From assembly GCA_033675545.1 (NCBI GenBank), contig JAWDGP010006571.1, forward strand, positions 1 to 64,000: a DNA stretch of 64,000 bases. The letters are read 5' to 3'. Below, piece by piece: positions 11,501 to 23,892 of the stretch (its first letter is position 1; each line of letters opens with the position of its first letter). A program made the position numbers and the translations under genes. The stretch is from Elysia crispata (Eukaryota; Mollusca; Gastropoda; Plakobranchidae). The notes beneath the pieces are model-generated. The model had not been told where the DNA came from. It saw only the letters and a program-made list of their open reading frames with translations, and ran no database searches.

Positions 11501-14109
11501 TGAAGTTGTACTTGTTGTAGTTGTAGTTGTACTTGTTGTATTTGTAGTTGTAGTTGTTTTTGTACTTGTTGTAGTTGTAGTTGTACTTGTTGTAGTTGTA
11601 CTTCTACTTAATGGACTTGTAGTTGTACATGTACTTCTTGTTGTTGTAGTTGTATGTTGTAGTTGTAATTGTACTTGTTGTAGTTGTATTTGTTGTAGTT
11701 GTAGTTTTATTTGTACTTGATGTGGTTGTAGTTGTACTTGTACTTGTAGTTGTAGTTGTACTTAAACTTATTGTAGTTGTAGTTGTACTTTTTGTTGTAC
11801 TTTTACTTGTACTTGTTGTAGTTGTAGTTGTACTTTTTGTAATTGTAGTTGTAGTTACTGTAGTTGTAGTTGTACTTGTACTTGTTGTAGTTGTAGTTGT
11901 GCTTGTTGTAGTTGTACTTGTACCTGTTGTAGGTGTAGTTGTAGTTGTACTTGTACTTGTTGTAGTTGTAGTTGTACTTGTACTTGTTGTAGTTGTAGTT
12001 GTACTTGTACTTGTTGTAGTTCTCGTTGTACTTGTTGTAGTTGTAGTTGTAGTTGTAATTGTTGTAGTTGTAGTTGTACTTGCACATGCTGTTGTTGTAG
12101 TTATAGTTGTACTTGTTGTAGTTGAAGTTGTAGTTTAAGTTGTACTTGGACTTGTTGTATTTGTAGTTCTACTTGTTGTAGTTGTTAATCTTGTAATTTT
12201 TGTAGTTGTGGTTGTACTTGTTGCAGTTGTAGTTGTAGTTGTTGTACTTGTAGTTGTAGTTGTAGTTGTACTTGTTGTAGTTTTAGTTGTACTTAGTGTA
12301 GTTGTAGTTGTACTTGTTCTTGTTGTAGTTGTACTTGTACTTGTACTTCTTGTAGTTGTAGTTGTATTTGTACTTGTTGTAGTTGTAGTTCTCCTTGTTG
12401 TAGTTGTCGTTCTACTTGTTGTAGTTGTAGTTGTACTTGTTGTAGTTGTAGTTTTTCTAGTTGTGGTTGTACTTCTACTTCTACTTGTATTTGTATTTGT
12501 AGTTGTACTTGTTGTAGTTGTAGTTGTACTTGTACTTCTTGCAATTGTACTTGTACTTCTTGTAATTGTACTTGTACTTGTACCTGTTGTAGTTCTAGTT
12601 GTACTTGCTGTAGTTGTGTTGTATTTTTTCTTGTTGTAGTTGTAGTTCTAGATGTACTTGAATTAGTAACAGTTGTAGTCGAACTTGTAGTTGTAAATGT
12701 ACTTGCACTTGTTGTAGCTGTTGTACTTGTTGTATTTGTTGTACTTTTACTTGTTGTAGTTGTATTTGCACTCGTATTTGTTGTAGTTGTAGATGTTATT
12801 GTACTTGTTTTAGTTGTACTACTTGTAGTTGTAGTTTTAGTTGTGCTTCTACTTGTTGTAGTTGTAGTTATAGTTGTACTTGTTGTAGATTTAATTGTCT
12901 TTTTTGTAGTTGTACTTGTTGTTGTAGTTGTAGTTGTACTTCTACTTGTTGTAGTTATAGTTGCACTTGTACTTGTTGTAGTTGTAGTTGTACTTGTTCT
13001 TATTGTAGTTGTAGTTGTACTTGTTGCAGTTGTATTTGTACTTGTACTTGTACTTGTTCTAGGTATAGTTGCACTTGTACTTGTTGTAGTTGTAATTGGA
13101 GTTGTACTTGTTATAGTTGTAGTTCCACTTGTTGTACTTGTAGTTGTGGTTGTACTTGATATAGTTGTAAGTAAAGTTGTACTTGTTATAGTTGTAGTTG
13201 TACTTGTTGTAGTTGTAGTTGTACTTGTACTTGTTGTAGTTGTAGTTGTAGTTGTACTTGTTGTAGTTGTACTTGTACTTGTACTTGTTGTAGTTGTAGT
13301 TGTACTTGTACTTGTTGTAGTTGTACTTGTACTTGTACTTGTACTTGTTGTAGTTGTAATTGTACTTGTACTTGTTGTAGTTGTAGTTGTACTTGTAGGT
13401 TAAGTTGTCCTTGTTGTAGTTGTAGTTGTCCTTGTACTTTTTGTAGTTGTACTTGTACTTGTATTTGTCGTAGTTCTAGTTGTACTTGTTGCAGTTGTAA
13501 ATGTACTTGTACTTGTTGTAATTGTAGTTATACTTGTACTTGTTGTAGTTCTAGTTTAAGTTGTACTTGTCGTTGTAGCTGTAGTTGTACTTGTACTTGT
13601 TGTAGTGGTAGTTGCACTTGTAATTGTTGTAGTTGTAGTTGTTGTAGTTGTACTTTTTGTATTTGTAGATGTATATGTACTTATACTTGTTGTTGTTGTA
13701 GTTGTACTTGTGCTTGTTGTAGTTGTAGATGTACTTGTACTTGTTGTAGTTGTATCTGTAGTTGTACTTGTTGTAGTTGTAGTTGTACTTATTGTAGTTC
13801 TAGTTGTAATTGTACTTGTGTTGTTGTAGTTGAACTTGTTGTAGTTGTAGTTGTAGTTTTACTTGTTGTAGTTGAAGTTGTACTTGTACTTGTTGTAGTT
13901 GTAGTTGTACTTGTTGTAGTTGTAGTTGTGCTTGTTGTAGCTGTAGTTGTACTTGTATTTGTTGTAGTTGTAATCCATTTCTACTTGTTGTACTTGTAAT
14001 TGTAATTATTGTAGTTGTAGTTGTAATTGTACTTCTACTTGTACTTGTTGTAGTTGTAGTTGTACTTGTTGTAGTTAAAGTTTAAGTTGTACTTGTTGTA
14101 GTTGTAGTT
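11501..14109 (+). repeat. Mixed satellite with homogeneous patches
   Basis: Near-consensus patches lie at about 11,870-12,075 and 13,190-13,400. The latter has unusually long C-word runs, with up to four GTACTT words in a row near 13,333-13,350. Around 12,650-12,690 there is a short diverged patch (GAATTAGTAACAG) that stays within the satellite. None of the markers A-D was seen here after 11,491. Confidence 0.75.
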
Positions 14110-14217
14110 GTACTTGTACTTGTTGTAGTTGTAGTTGTACTTGTACTTGTTGTAGTTGTAGTTGTACTTGTACTTGTTGTAGTTGTAGTTGTACTTGTAC
14201 TTGTTGTAGTTGTAGTT
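14110..14217 (+). repeat. Four perfect consecutive 27-bp units
   Basis: Four units of (GTACTT)2 GTT (GTAGTT)2 follow one another without a mismatch, starting at 14110, 14137, 14164 and 14191. The next unit begins at 14218 and diverges at once (GTATTT). This is the clearest run of the basic 27-mer noted and a good consensus reference. Confidence 0.95.
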
Positions 14218-16500
14218 GTATTTGTACTTGTTTTAGTTGTAGTTGTACTTCTAATTGTGGTAGATGTAATTGTAGTTGAACTTCTTGTAAATATAGTTGT
14301 ACTTGTTGTAGTTTTAGTTCTATTTGTTGTAGTTGAAGTTATAGTTATACTTGTTGTAGTTGTAGTGGTTCTTGCACTTGTTGTAGTTGTAGTTGTACTT
14401 GTTGTAGTTGTAGTTGTACTTGTACTTGTAGTTGTACTTGTACTTGTTGTAGTTGTAGTTGTACTTGTTGTAGTTGTAGTTGAAGTTGTGCTTGTTGTAA
14501 TTGTAGTTGTACTTGTTGTTGTTGTAGTTGTACTTGTACTTTTTGTTGTTGTAGTTGTACTTGTACTTGTTGTAGTTGTAGTTGTAGTTGTACTTGTACT
14601 TGTTGTAGTTATAGTTGTACTTGTAGTTGTACTGGTACTTTTTGCAGTTGTAGTTGTACTTGTTGTATTTGTATTTAAACTTTTGCTTGTTAAAGTTGTA
14701 GTTGTACATGTACTTGTTGTAGTTGTAGTTTTATTTGATGTAGTTGTAGTTGTAGTTGTACTTATTGTAGTTGTAGTGGTGGTTCTACTTGTACTTGATG
14801 TAGTTGTAGTCATACTTATTGTAGTTGTAGTTGTAAATATAGTTGTTGTAGTTGTAGTTGTAGAAGTACTTGTTGTAGTTGTAGTTGTAGTTGTACTGTT
14901 GTAGTTGTAGTTGTACTTGTTGCAGTTGTAGTTGTACTTTTACTTGTTGTAGTTGTAGTTGTAATTGTTTTAGTTGTAGTTATACTTGTACTTGTTGTAG
15001 TTGTATTTGTAGTTGTGCTTGTATTTGTAGTTGTAGTTGTACATGTTGTAGTTGTAGTTGTTCTTCTACTTGTTGTTGTTGTACTTGTTGTAGTTGTAGT
15101 TGTTATTGTACTTGTTGTAGTTGTAGTTGTACTTGTTTTAGTTGTAGTTGTACTTGTTGTAGTTGTAGTCGTACTTGTAGTTGTAGTTGTAATTTTTGTA
15201 GTTGTAGTTGTATTTGTACTTGTTTTAGTTTTAGTTGTATTTGTTGTAGCTGTAGTTGTTGTACTTGTTGTAGTTAAAGTTGTACTTGTTGTAATTGTAG
15301 TTCTAGATGTACTAGTTGTAGTTGTAGTTGTAGTGGGACTTGTTGTAGTTGTAGTTGTACCGGTTGTAGTTGTAATTTTACTTCTACTTGTTGTAGTTGT
15401 AGTTGTACTTGTTGTAGTTGTAGTTGTACTTGTTGTTGTTGTAGTTTTAGTTGTACTTGTGTACTTGGAGTTGTAGTTGTACTTGTAGTTGTAGTTGTAC
15501 TTGTTGTTGTTGTAATTATACTTGTACTTGTATTTGTACTTGTACCTGTTGTATATGTAGGTGTACTTGTACTTGTTGAAGTTGCAGTTGTACTTGTTGA
15601 AGTTGTAGATGCACTTGTACTTGTTATAGTTTTAGTTGTACTTGTTGTATTGTAAATGTAGTTGTACTTGTACTTGTAATTGTACTTGTAATTGTACTTG
15701 TTGTAGCTGTAGTTGTAACTGTACTTGTTGTAGTTGTAGTTGTACTTGTATTTGTACTTGTAGTTGTAGTTCTAGTTGTACTTGTTGTAGTTGTAGTTGT
15801 ACTCTTACTTCTTGTAGTTGTAGTTGTAGTAGTACTTGTAGTAGTTTTAATTGTAGTTGTACTTGTTGTAGTTGTAGTTGTAGTTGTACTTGTTGTAGTT
15901 GTAGTTGTACTTATACTTGTTGTAGTTGTAGTTGTACTTGTACTTGTTGTAGTTGTACTTGTAATTTTACTTGTTGTAGTTGTAGTTGTACTTGTACTTG
16001 TTGTAGTTGTAGTTGTACTTGTTGTAGCTTTATTTCTACTTGTACTTGTTGTATTTGTAGTTGTACTTGTTGTAGTTGTAGTTGTACTTCTTGTAGTTGT
16101 AGTTGTAGTTGTAGTTGTACTTGTTGTAGTTGTATTGTAATTGTACTTTTTGTAGTTGTAATTGTACTTGTTGTAGTTGTATTTCTAGTTTTTTTTGTTG
16201 TAGTTGTAGCAGTAGTTGTACTTGTTGTAGTTGTACTTGTACTTGTACTTGTACTTGTTGTAGTATAGTTGTAGTTGCAGTTCTACTTGTTTTAGTTGTA
16301 GATGTAGTTGTACTTAATGTAGTTGTACTTGTAACTTATACTTGTTGTAGTTGTAGTCGTACTTGTTGTAGTTGTACTTGTACTTATATTTGTTGTAGTT
16401 GTAGTTACACTTGTACATGTTGTAGTTGTAGTTGTAGTTGTACTTGTTGTAGTTGTGGTTGTAATTGTAGTTGTACTTGTTGTAGTTGTAGTTGTACTTG
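14218..16500 (+). repeat. Mostly homogeneous satellite
   Basis: Near-consensus units prevail at about 14,380-14,620, 14,850-15,280 and 15,700-16,260. The TGTAAATA variant occurs at 14286 and 14832. No marker A-D copies and no gene seen. Confidence 0.75.
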
Positions 16501-19500
16501 TTGTAAATGTAGTTGTACTTGTATCTGTTGTGGTCTTAGTTGCACTTGTTCTAGTTGTAGTTTTACTTGTTCTAGTTGTAGCTGTACTTTTACTTGTTGT
16601 AGTTGTACCTGTACTTGTACCTTTTGTCGATGTAGTTGTAGTTGTATTTGTTCTATTTTCAATAGTTATACTTGTTGTAGTAGTAGTTGTACTTATTATT
16701 GTTGTAGTTGTAATTGTATTGTAATTGTTGTAGTTGTAGTTGTAATTGTACTTGTGGTAGTTGTAGTTGTACTTGTTGTAGTTGTAGTTGTACATGTACT
16801 TTTTGTAGTTGTAGTTGTACCTGTCGTAGTTGTAGTAGTTTTTTCTAATTTTTGTAGTTGTAGTTGTACTTGTTGTAGTTGTTGTTGTACTCGTACTTGT
16901 TGTGGTTGTACTTGTACTTGTTCTAGTTGCATTTCTATTTGTTGTACTTGTAGTTGTACTTGTACTTGTTGTAGTTGTAGTTGTACTTGTTGTAGTTGTA
17001 GTTGTTTTTGTAATGGTTGTAGTTGTACTTGTACTTGTTGTAGTTGTACTTGTACTTGTACTTGTTGTAGTTGTAGTTGTAGTTGTACTTGTTGTACTTG
17101 TACTTGTAATAAAGTCTTGTTCTTGTTGTTATTGTACTTTTACTTGTTGTAGGTGATGTACTTGTACTTGTTGTAGTTGTAGCTGTACTTTTTGTAGTTG
17201 TAGTTGTAATTGTAGTTGTACTTGTTGTAGTTTTAGTTGTACTCGTACTTTTTGTACTTGTACTTATTGTAGTATCAGTTGTACTTGTACTTTTTTTAAT
17301 TGTAGTGTTACTTGTACTGTTGTAGTTGTAGTTGTACTTGTTGTAGTTGTAGTTGTACTTGTTGTAGTTGTAGTTGTACCTGTACTTGTTGTAGTTGTAT
17401 GTGTAGTTGTATTTTTTGTAGTTTTAATTGTACGTGTACCTGTTGTAGTTGAAATTGCACTTGTACTTGTTGTAGTTGTAGTTGTAGTTGCTGTTGTTGT
17501 AGTTGTACTTGTTGCATTTGTAGTTGTAGTTCTCTTAGTTGTAGTTGTACTTGTTGTAGATTTAGTTGTACTTGTTGAAGTTGTAGGAATACTTGTACTT
17601 GTTGTGTTGGACTTAGACTTGTTGTACTTGTAGATGTACTTGTACTGTTTGAAATTGTACTTGCTGTAGTTGTGGTTGTACTTGTTGTAAATGTACTTGT
17701 ACTTTTACTTGTTGTAGTTGTAGTTCCACTTGTACATGTTGTAGTCTTAGTTGTACTTGATGTAGTTGTAGTTTTACTTGTTGTAGTTCTAGTTGTACTT
17801 GTACTTTTACATTTTGTCGATGTAGTTGTAATTGTTGTAGTTGTAGTTGTACTTGTACTTTTTGAAGTCTAGTTGTACTTGATGTAGTTTTAGTTGTAGT
17901 TGTACTTGTTGTAGTTGCAGTGGTACCTGTACTTGTTGTAGTTATAGCTGTAGTTGTACATTTTGTAGTTTCAGTTGTAGTTGTAGTTGTAATTTTACTT
18001 GTTTAAGTTTTACTTGTACTTAAGGTACTTCTAGTTGTACTTGTTGTAGTTGTAGTTGTACTTTCACTTGTACTTGTTGTAGTTGTACTTGTTTTAGTTG
18101 TAGTTCTATTTGTACTTCTTGTAGTGTTACTTGTACTTGTACTTGTTGGAATTGGAGTTGTACTTGTTGTTAATGGAGTTGTACTTGTCGTAGTTGTAGT
18201 TGTACTTGTACTTGTTGTAGTTGTAGTTGTAATTGTACTTGTTGTAGTTTTAATTCCACTTGTATATGTTGTACTTGTAGCTGTACTTGTACTTTTGAAA
18301 ATGTAGTTGTACTTGTACTTGTTGTACTTGTAGCTGTACTTGTACTTTTTGTAGTTGTAGTTGTACTTGTTGTAGTTGTAGTTGTATCTGTACTTGTTTT
18401 AGTCTTAGTTGTAGTTGTACTTTTTGTAGTTTTAGTTGTAATTGTATTTGTAATTTTATTTGTTTTACTTGTAGTTGTACTTAATGTACTTGTAGTTGTA
18501 CTTGTTTTAGTTGTAGTTGTACTTGCCATTGTACTTGTTGTAGTTGTTTTTGTACTTCTACTTATTGTAGTTGTACTTGTTCTAGTTAAAGTTGTACTTG
18601 TACTTGTTGTAGTTGTACTTGTACTTGTACTTGTTGGAATTGGAGTTGTACTTGTTGTTATTAGATTTTTAACTCTTGTAGTTGTAGTTGTACTTGTACT
18701 TGTCGTAGTTGTAGTTGTAGTTGTAGTTGTACTTGTTATAGTTGTAGTTGTACTTGTACTTGTTGTAGTTATAGTTGAACTTTTTTTGTGTTAGTTATAC
18801 TTCCACTTGTACTTGTTGTAGTTGTAGTTGTATTTGTAGTAGTTGTTGTTGTAGTTGTACTTGTTGTAGTTGTAGTTGTACTTATTGTACGTGTAGTTGT
18901 ACTTATACTTGTTTTAGTTGTAGTTGTACTTGTTGTAGTTGTAGTTATTCTTGTTTTAGTTGTAGTTATATTTGCACTTGTACTTGTTGTAGTTGTAGTT
19001 GTACTTGTACTAGTTGTAGTTGTAGTTGTATTTGTTGTGCTTGTAGTTATACTTGTTCAAGTGGTAGTTATAATTCTTATAGTTGTAGTTGTACTTATAC
19101 TTGTTGTAGTTGTAGTTGTACTTGTTGTAGTTGTAGTTGTTGTAGTTTTAGTTGTACATGTACTTGTTCTGCTTGTACTTGTACTTGTAGTTGTAGTTGT
19201 ATTTGTTCCTTTTTTAGTTGTACTTGTATTTGTAATTGTTGTAGTTGTAGTTGTGGTTGTATTTATTGTAGTTGTAGTTGTAGTTGTTGTTTTACTTGTT
19301 GTAGTTGTAGTTGTACTTGTTGTAGTTGTAGTTTTACCTGTACTTATTGTAGTTGTAGTTCTAGTTGTATTTTTTGTAGTTTTAGTTGTAATTGTACCTA
19401 TTGTAGTTGAAATTGCACTTGTACTTGTTTAAGTTGTAGTTGTACTTCTTGTTGTTGTAGTTGTACTTGTTGTAGTTGTAGTTGTACTTCTTTTACTTGT

Positions 19501-21100
19501 ACTTCTACTGGTACTTGTGGTAGCTAATGTTGTACTTTTACTTCTTGTAGTTGTAGTTGTACTTGTTGTAGTTGTATTTGTAGATGTAGTTGTAGTTGTT
19601 GTAGATTTGGTTGTACTTGTACTTGTACTTTTTGTTTTGTAGTATTTTAGTTGTACATGTACTTGTTGTTGTTGTTGTTAATGTACTTGTATTTGTTGTA
19701 ATTGTAGTTGTAGTTGTACTTTTTGTAGTTGTAGTTTTTTTTGTAATTATTGTAGTTGTACTTGTATTTGTTGTTGTTGTAGTTGTACTTGTATTTGTTG
19801 TAGTTGTAGTGTAACTTGTTGTATTTGTAGTTGTAATTTTTGTAAATGTAGTTGTACTTGTACTTGAATTTGTTTTAGTTGTACTTGTTCTAGTTGTAGT
19901 TGTACTTTTTCTAGTTGTAGTTGTTCTTGTACTTCATGCAGTTCTACATGTATTTGTACTTGTTGTCGATGTAGATGTAGTTGTACTTCTTTTAGTTGTA
20001 GTTGTGCTTGTTGCAGTTTTAGTTGTACTTGTACTTGTCGTAGTTGCAGTTGTACTTGTTGTATTTAGTTGTGCTTGTACTTGTACTTGTTGTAATTGTA
20101 GGAATACTTGTACTTGATGTAATTAGATTTGTTCTTGTTGTTCTTGTAGTTGTACTTGTACTTGTTGTAGGTGTAGTTGATCTTCTACTTGTTGTAGTTG
20201 TAGGTGTAGTTGAAGTTGTTGTAGTTGTAGTTTTATTTGTACTTGTTGTAGTAATAGTTGTAGTTGTCCTTTTTGTACTTGTACTTGTTGTAGTTATAGT
20301 TGTAGTTGTACTTGTTGTAGTTGTAGTTGTATTTGTACTTGTTGTAGTTGTAGTTGTACTTGTTGTAATCGTAGTTGTACTTGTACTTGTACTTGTTGTA
20401 GTTGTAGTTGTACTTGTACTTGTTGTTGTAATTGTACTTTTTGCAGTTGTAGTTTTTATTGAACTTGTTGTAACTGTAGTTGTACTTGTACTTTTTATAG
20501 TTCTAGTTGTACTTGTTGGAATTGTTTTTCTACTTGTTGTAGTTGTAGTTGTCCTTGTACTTGTTCTAGTTGTAGTTGTACTTGTACTTGTTGTAGTTTT
20601 AAATGTACATATTGTAGTTGTAGTTGTAGATGTACTTGTTGTAGTTGTAGTTGTACTTGTAACTGTAATTGTTGTAGTTGCAGTTGTACTTGTACTTGTT
20701 GTAGATGTAATTGTACTTGTTGCAGTTGTAGTTGTATTTGTATTTGTTGTAGTTGTAGCTGTACTTGTTGTAGTTGTACTTGTACTTGTTTATGTTGTAG
20801 TAGGACTTCCACTTCTACATGTTGTAGTTGCAATTGTACTTGTTGCAGTTGTAGTTCTACTTGTATTTAAACTGTTGTAGTTGTACTTGTTCTAGTTTTA
20901 ATTTTACATGTTCTAGTTGTAGTTTGTACTTGTACTTATTGTAGTTGTACCTGTACTTGTATTTGTTGTAGATGTAGTTTTAGGTGTTCTTGTTGTAATT
21001 GTAGTTGTACTTGTTGTAGTTGTATTTGTAGTTCCATTTGTACCTGTACTTTTCGTAGTTGTAGTTGTATTTGTAGTTGTATTTGTTGTAGTTGTAGTTG
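16501..21100 (+). repeat. Variant-rich satellite, markers A, B, C and D
   Basis: Marker B TCGATG lies at 16627, 17817 and 19966. Marker A is at 17609 (GGACTTAGAC form), and a diverged copy near 20,120 follows GGAATACTTG. Marker C TAGCTAATG is at 19521 and marker D (GTAACTG form) at 20470. A local duplication places GTTGGAATTGGAG at 18145 and again at 18633 (488 bp). No gene. Confidence 0.75.
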
Positions 21101-22590
21101 TGCTTGTATTAGTTTTACTTGCAATTAAACTTGTACTTGTTGTAGTTGTAGTTGTATTTGCACTTTTTGTAGTTTTAGTTGTACTTGTTGTAGTTGTAGT
21201 TGTAGTTGTACTTGTAATTGTTGTAGTTGTAGTTGTTCTTCTTGTAGTTGTAGATGTTATTATACTTTTTGTATTTGTAATTAAAGTTGTACTTGTTGTA
21301 GTTGTAGTTGTACTTGTATTTGTTGTAGTTGTAGTTGTACTTGTTTAAGTTGTTGTTGTACTTGTTCTAGTGTAATTGTAGTTGTACTTGTAGTTGAACT
21401 TGTATTTTTTTTAGTTGTAGTTGCACTTGTATTTCTACTTGTTCTAGTTGTAGTTGTAGTTGTAGTTTTTTTAGTGGTAGTTGTACTTGTACTTGTTGTT
21501 GTTGTAGTTGTAGTTGTACTTGTTGTAGTTGTAGTAGTACTTGTTGTAGTTGTATTTGTACTTGTACTTGTTGTAGTTGTAGTTGTACTTTTTGTAGTTT
21601 TTGTTGTACTTGTACTTGTTGTAGTTGTAGATGTACTTGTACTTGTTGTAGTTGTAGTTGTACTTTTTGTATTTGTAACTAACGTTGTACTTGTTGTAGT
21701 TGTAGTTGTACTTGTAATTGTTGTAGTTGTAGTTGGACTTGTTGTTGTACTTGTACTTGTTGTAGTTGTAGTAAAAGTTGTACTTGTTTTAGTTTTAGTT
21801 GTACTTGATGTAGTTCTAGTTGTACTTGATGTAGTTGTAGTTGTAGTTGAAGTTGTACTTACTGTTGTAGTTGTATTTGTTGTAGCTGTAGTTGTAGTTG
21901 TACTTGTTGTTGTTGTAGTTGTAGTTGTACCTGTTTTAGTTGTAATTGTACTTGTACTTGTACTTGTACCGTTGTAGTTGTACTTGTTCTAGTTGTTGTT
22001 TTACTTGTTCTAGTTCTAAGAGTACTTGTACTTAATGTAGTTGTACTTGTACTTGTACTTGTTGTAGTTGTATTTGTACTTGAACTTGTTGTAGTTGTAG
22101 TTGAACTTATACATGTTTTTCTTGTAGTTATAGTTTTACTTGTCGTAGTTGTAGTTCTACTTGTTGTAGTTGTACTTGTATGTGTACTTGTTCTACTTGC
22201 AGTTGTACTTTGTACTTATTGAAGCTGTAGTTGTACTTGTTGTTGTTGTAGTTGTACTTGTTGTTTTTGTAATTGTAGCTGTACTTACCCTTCTTGTAGC
22301 TGTAGTTGTAATTGTACTTGTACTTGTTGTAGCTATAGTTGTACTTGTTGTTGTTGTAGTTGCAGTTGTACTTTTTGTAATTGTATTTGTACTTCTTGTA
22401 GTTGTTGTTGTACTTGTAGTTCTATTTGTACTTGTACTTGTAGTGGTACTTATACTTGTTGTAGTTGTAGTTGCACGTGTACTTCTTGTAGTTGTAGTTG
22501 TACTTGTTGTAGTTGTAGCTGTACTTATTGTAGTTGTAGTTGTAGTTGTACTTGGTGTAGTTCTACTGGTTGTAATTGTAGTTGTAGTTG
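21101..22590 (+). repeat. Moderately diverged satellite
   Basis: Ordinary 21/27-mers with scattered substitutions. No marker A-D copy and no unique sequence were seen. An AACTAACG variant occurs near 21,677. Confidence 0.7.
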
Positions 22591-23290
22591 TACTTGTCGT
22601 AGTTGTAGTTATAGTTGTACTTGTTGTAGTTGTTCTTGTACTTGTTGTAGTTGTAGTTGTACTTGTACTTGTTGTAGTTGTAGTTGTACTTGTTGTAGTT
22701 GTAGTTGTACTTATTGTAGTTGTAGTTGTACTTGTACTTGTTGTAGTTGTAGTTGTACTTGTTGTAGTTGTAGTTGTACTTGTTGTAGTTGAAGTTGTAC
22801 TTGTTGTAGTTGTAGTTGTAGTTGTACTTGTACTTGTACTTGTACTTGTTGTAGTTGATTGTAGTTGTACTTGTTGTAGTTGTAGTTGTACTTGTTGTAG
22901 GTCTAGTTTTACTTGTACTTGTTGGAGATGTAGTTGTAGTTATAGTTGTACTTGTTGTAGTTGTAGTTGTAGTTGTACTTGTTGTAGTTGTAGTTGTAGT
23001 TTTACTTGTTGTAGTTGTAGTTGTAGTTGTTCTTGTTGTAGTTGTAGTTCTTCTTGTACTTGTACTGTTGTAGTTGTACTTTTTTTAGTTGTAGTTGTAC
23101 TTGTTGTAGTTGTATATGTACTTGTACTTGTTGTAGTTGTAGTTGTACTTGTACTTGTTGTAGTTTTAGTTGTACTTGTTGTAGTTGTAGTTGTACTTGT
23201 ACTTGTTGTAGTTGTAGTTGTACTTGTACTTGTTGTAGTTGTAGTTGTACTTGTTGTAGTTGTAGTTGTAGTTGTACTTGTACTTGTTTA
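22591..23290 (+). repeat. Homogeneous 21/27-mer stretch
   Basis: Units of (GTACTT)1-2 GTT (GTAGTT)2 follow each other with few substitutions, for example 22,640-22,800 and 23,125-23,285. Two C-word-rich joints are visible, with four C words near 22,824-22,847. Confidence 0.8.
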
Positions 23291-23796
23291 GTTGTAGTTG
23301 TAGTTGTACTTCTTGTAGTTGTAGTTATACTTGTTAAAGTTGTAGTTGTAGTTGTCGTTGTTCTTGTTGTAGTTGTAGTTGTATTTGTACTTGTTGTAGT
23401 TGTAGGTTGATTTGATGTAGTTGTAGTTGTAGTTGTACTTGTACTTAATGTAGTTGTAGTTGAACTTGTACTTGTACTTCTTGTAATTCTAGTTGTACTT
23501 GTTGTAGTTGTAGTTGTATTTGTTGTACTTGTAGTTGTTTTTGTAATTTTTATATTTGTAGTTGTACTTGTTGTAGCTTTATTTGTACTTGTATTTCTTG
23601 TAGTTGTTGTTGTACTTGTTGTAGTTGTAGTTGTAGTTGTACTTGTTGTAGTTGTACTTGTAGTTGTACTTGTTAAAGTTCTGGTTGTAATTGTTGTAGT
23701 TGTAGTTGTACTTGTTGTAGTTGTAGTTGTAGTTGTACTCATTGTGGTTGTAGTTGTAGTTGTACTTGTTGTAGTTCTAATAGTTGTACTTGTTGT

Positions 23797-23892
23797 AGTT
23801 TTACTTGTACTTGTACTTGTTGTACTTTTAGTTGTACTTGTTGTAGTTTTACTTGTACTTGTACTTGTTGTAGTTGTAGTTGTACGTGTACT
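23797..23892 (+). repeat. Local 48-bp tandem duplication
   Basis: The variant AGTTTTACTTGTACTTG with its downstream C words starts at 23797 and again at 23845, a 48-bp period. The first copy ends in a GTACTTTTAG variant that the second lacks. This is short and recent-looking. Confidence 0.75.

Noticed and set aside
17103-17112. AATAAA polyadenylation signals (near 17,105 and 30,759)
   Set aside because: Isolated matches that arise from single substitutions in the repeat, without a transcript or neighbouring gene.
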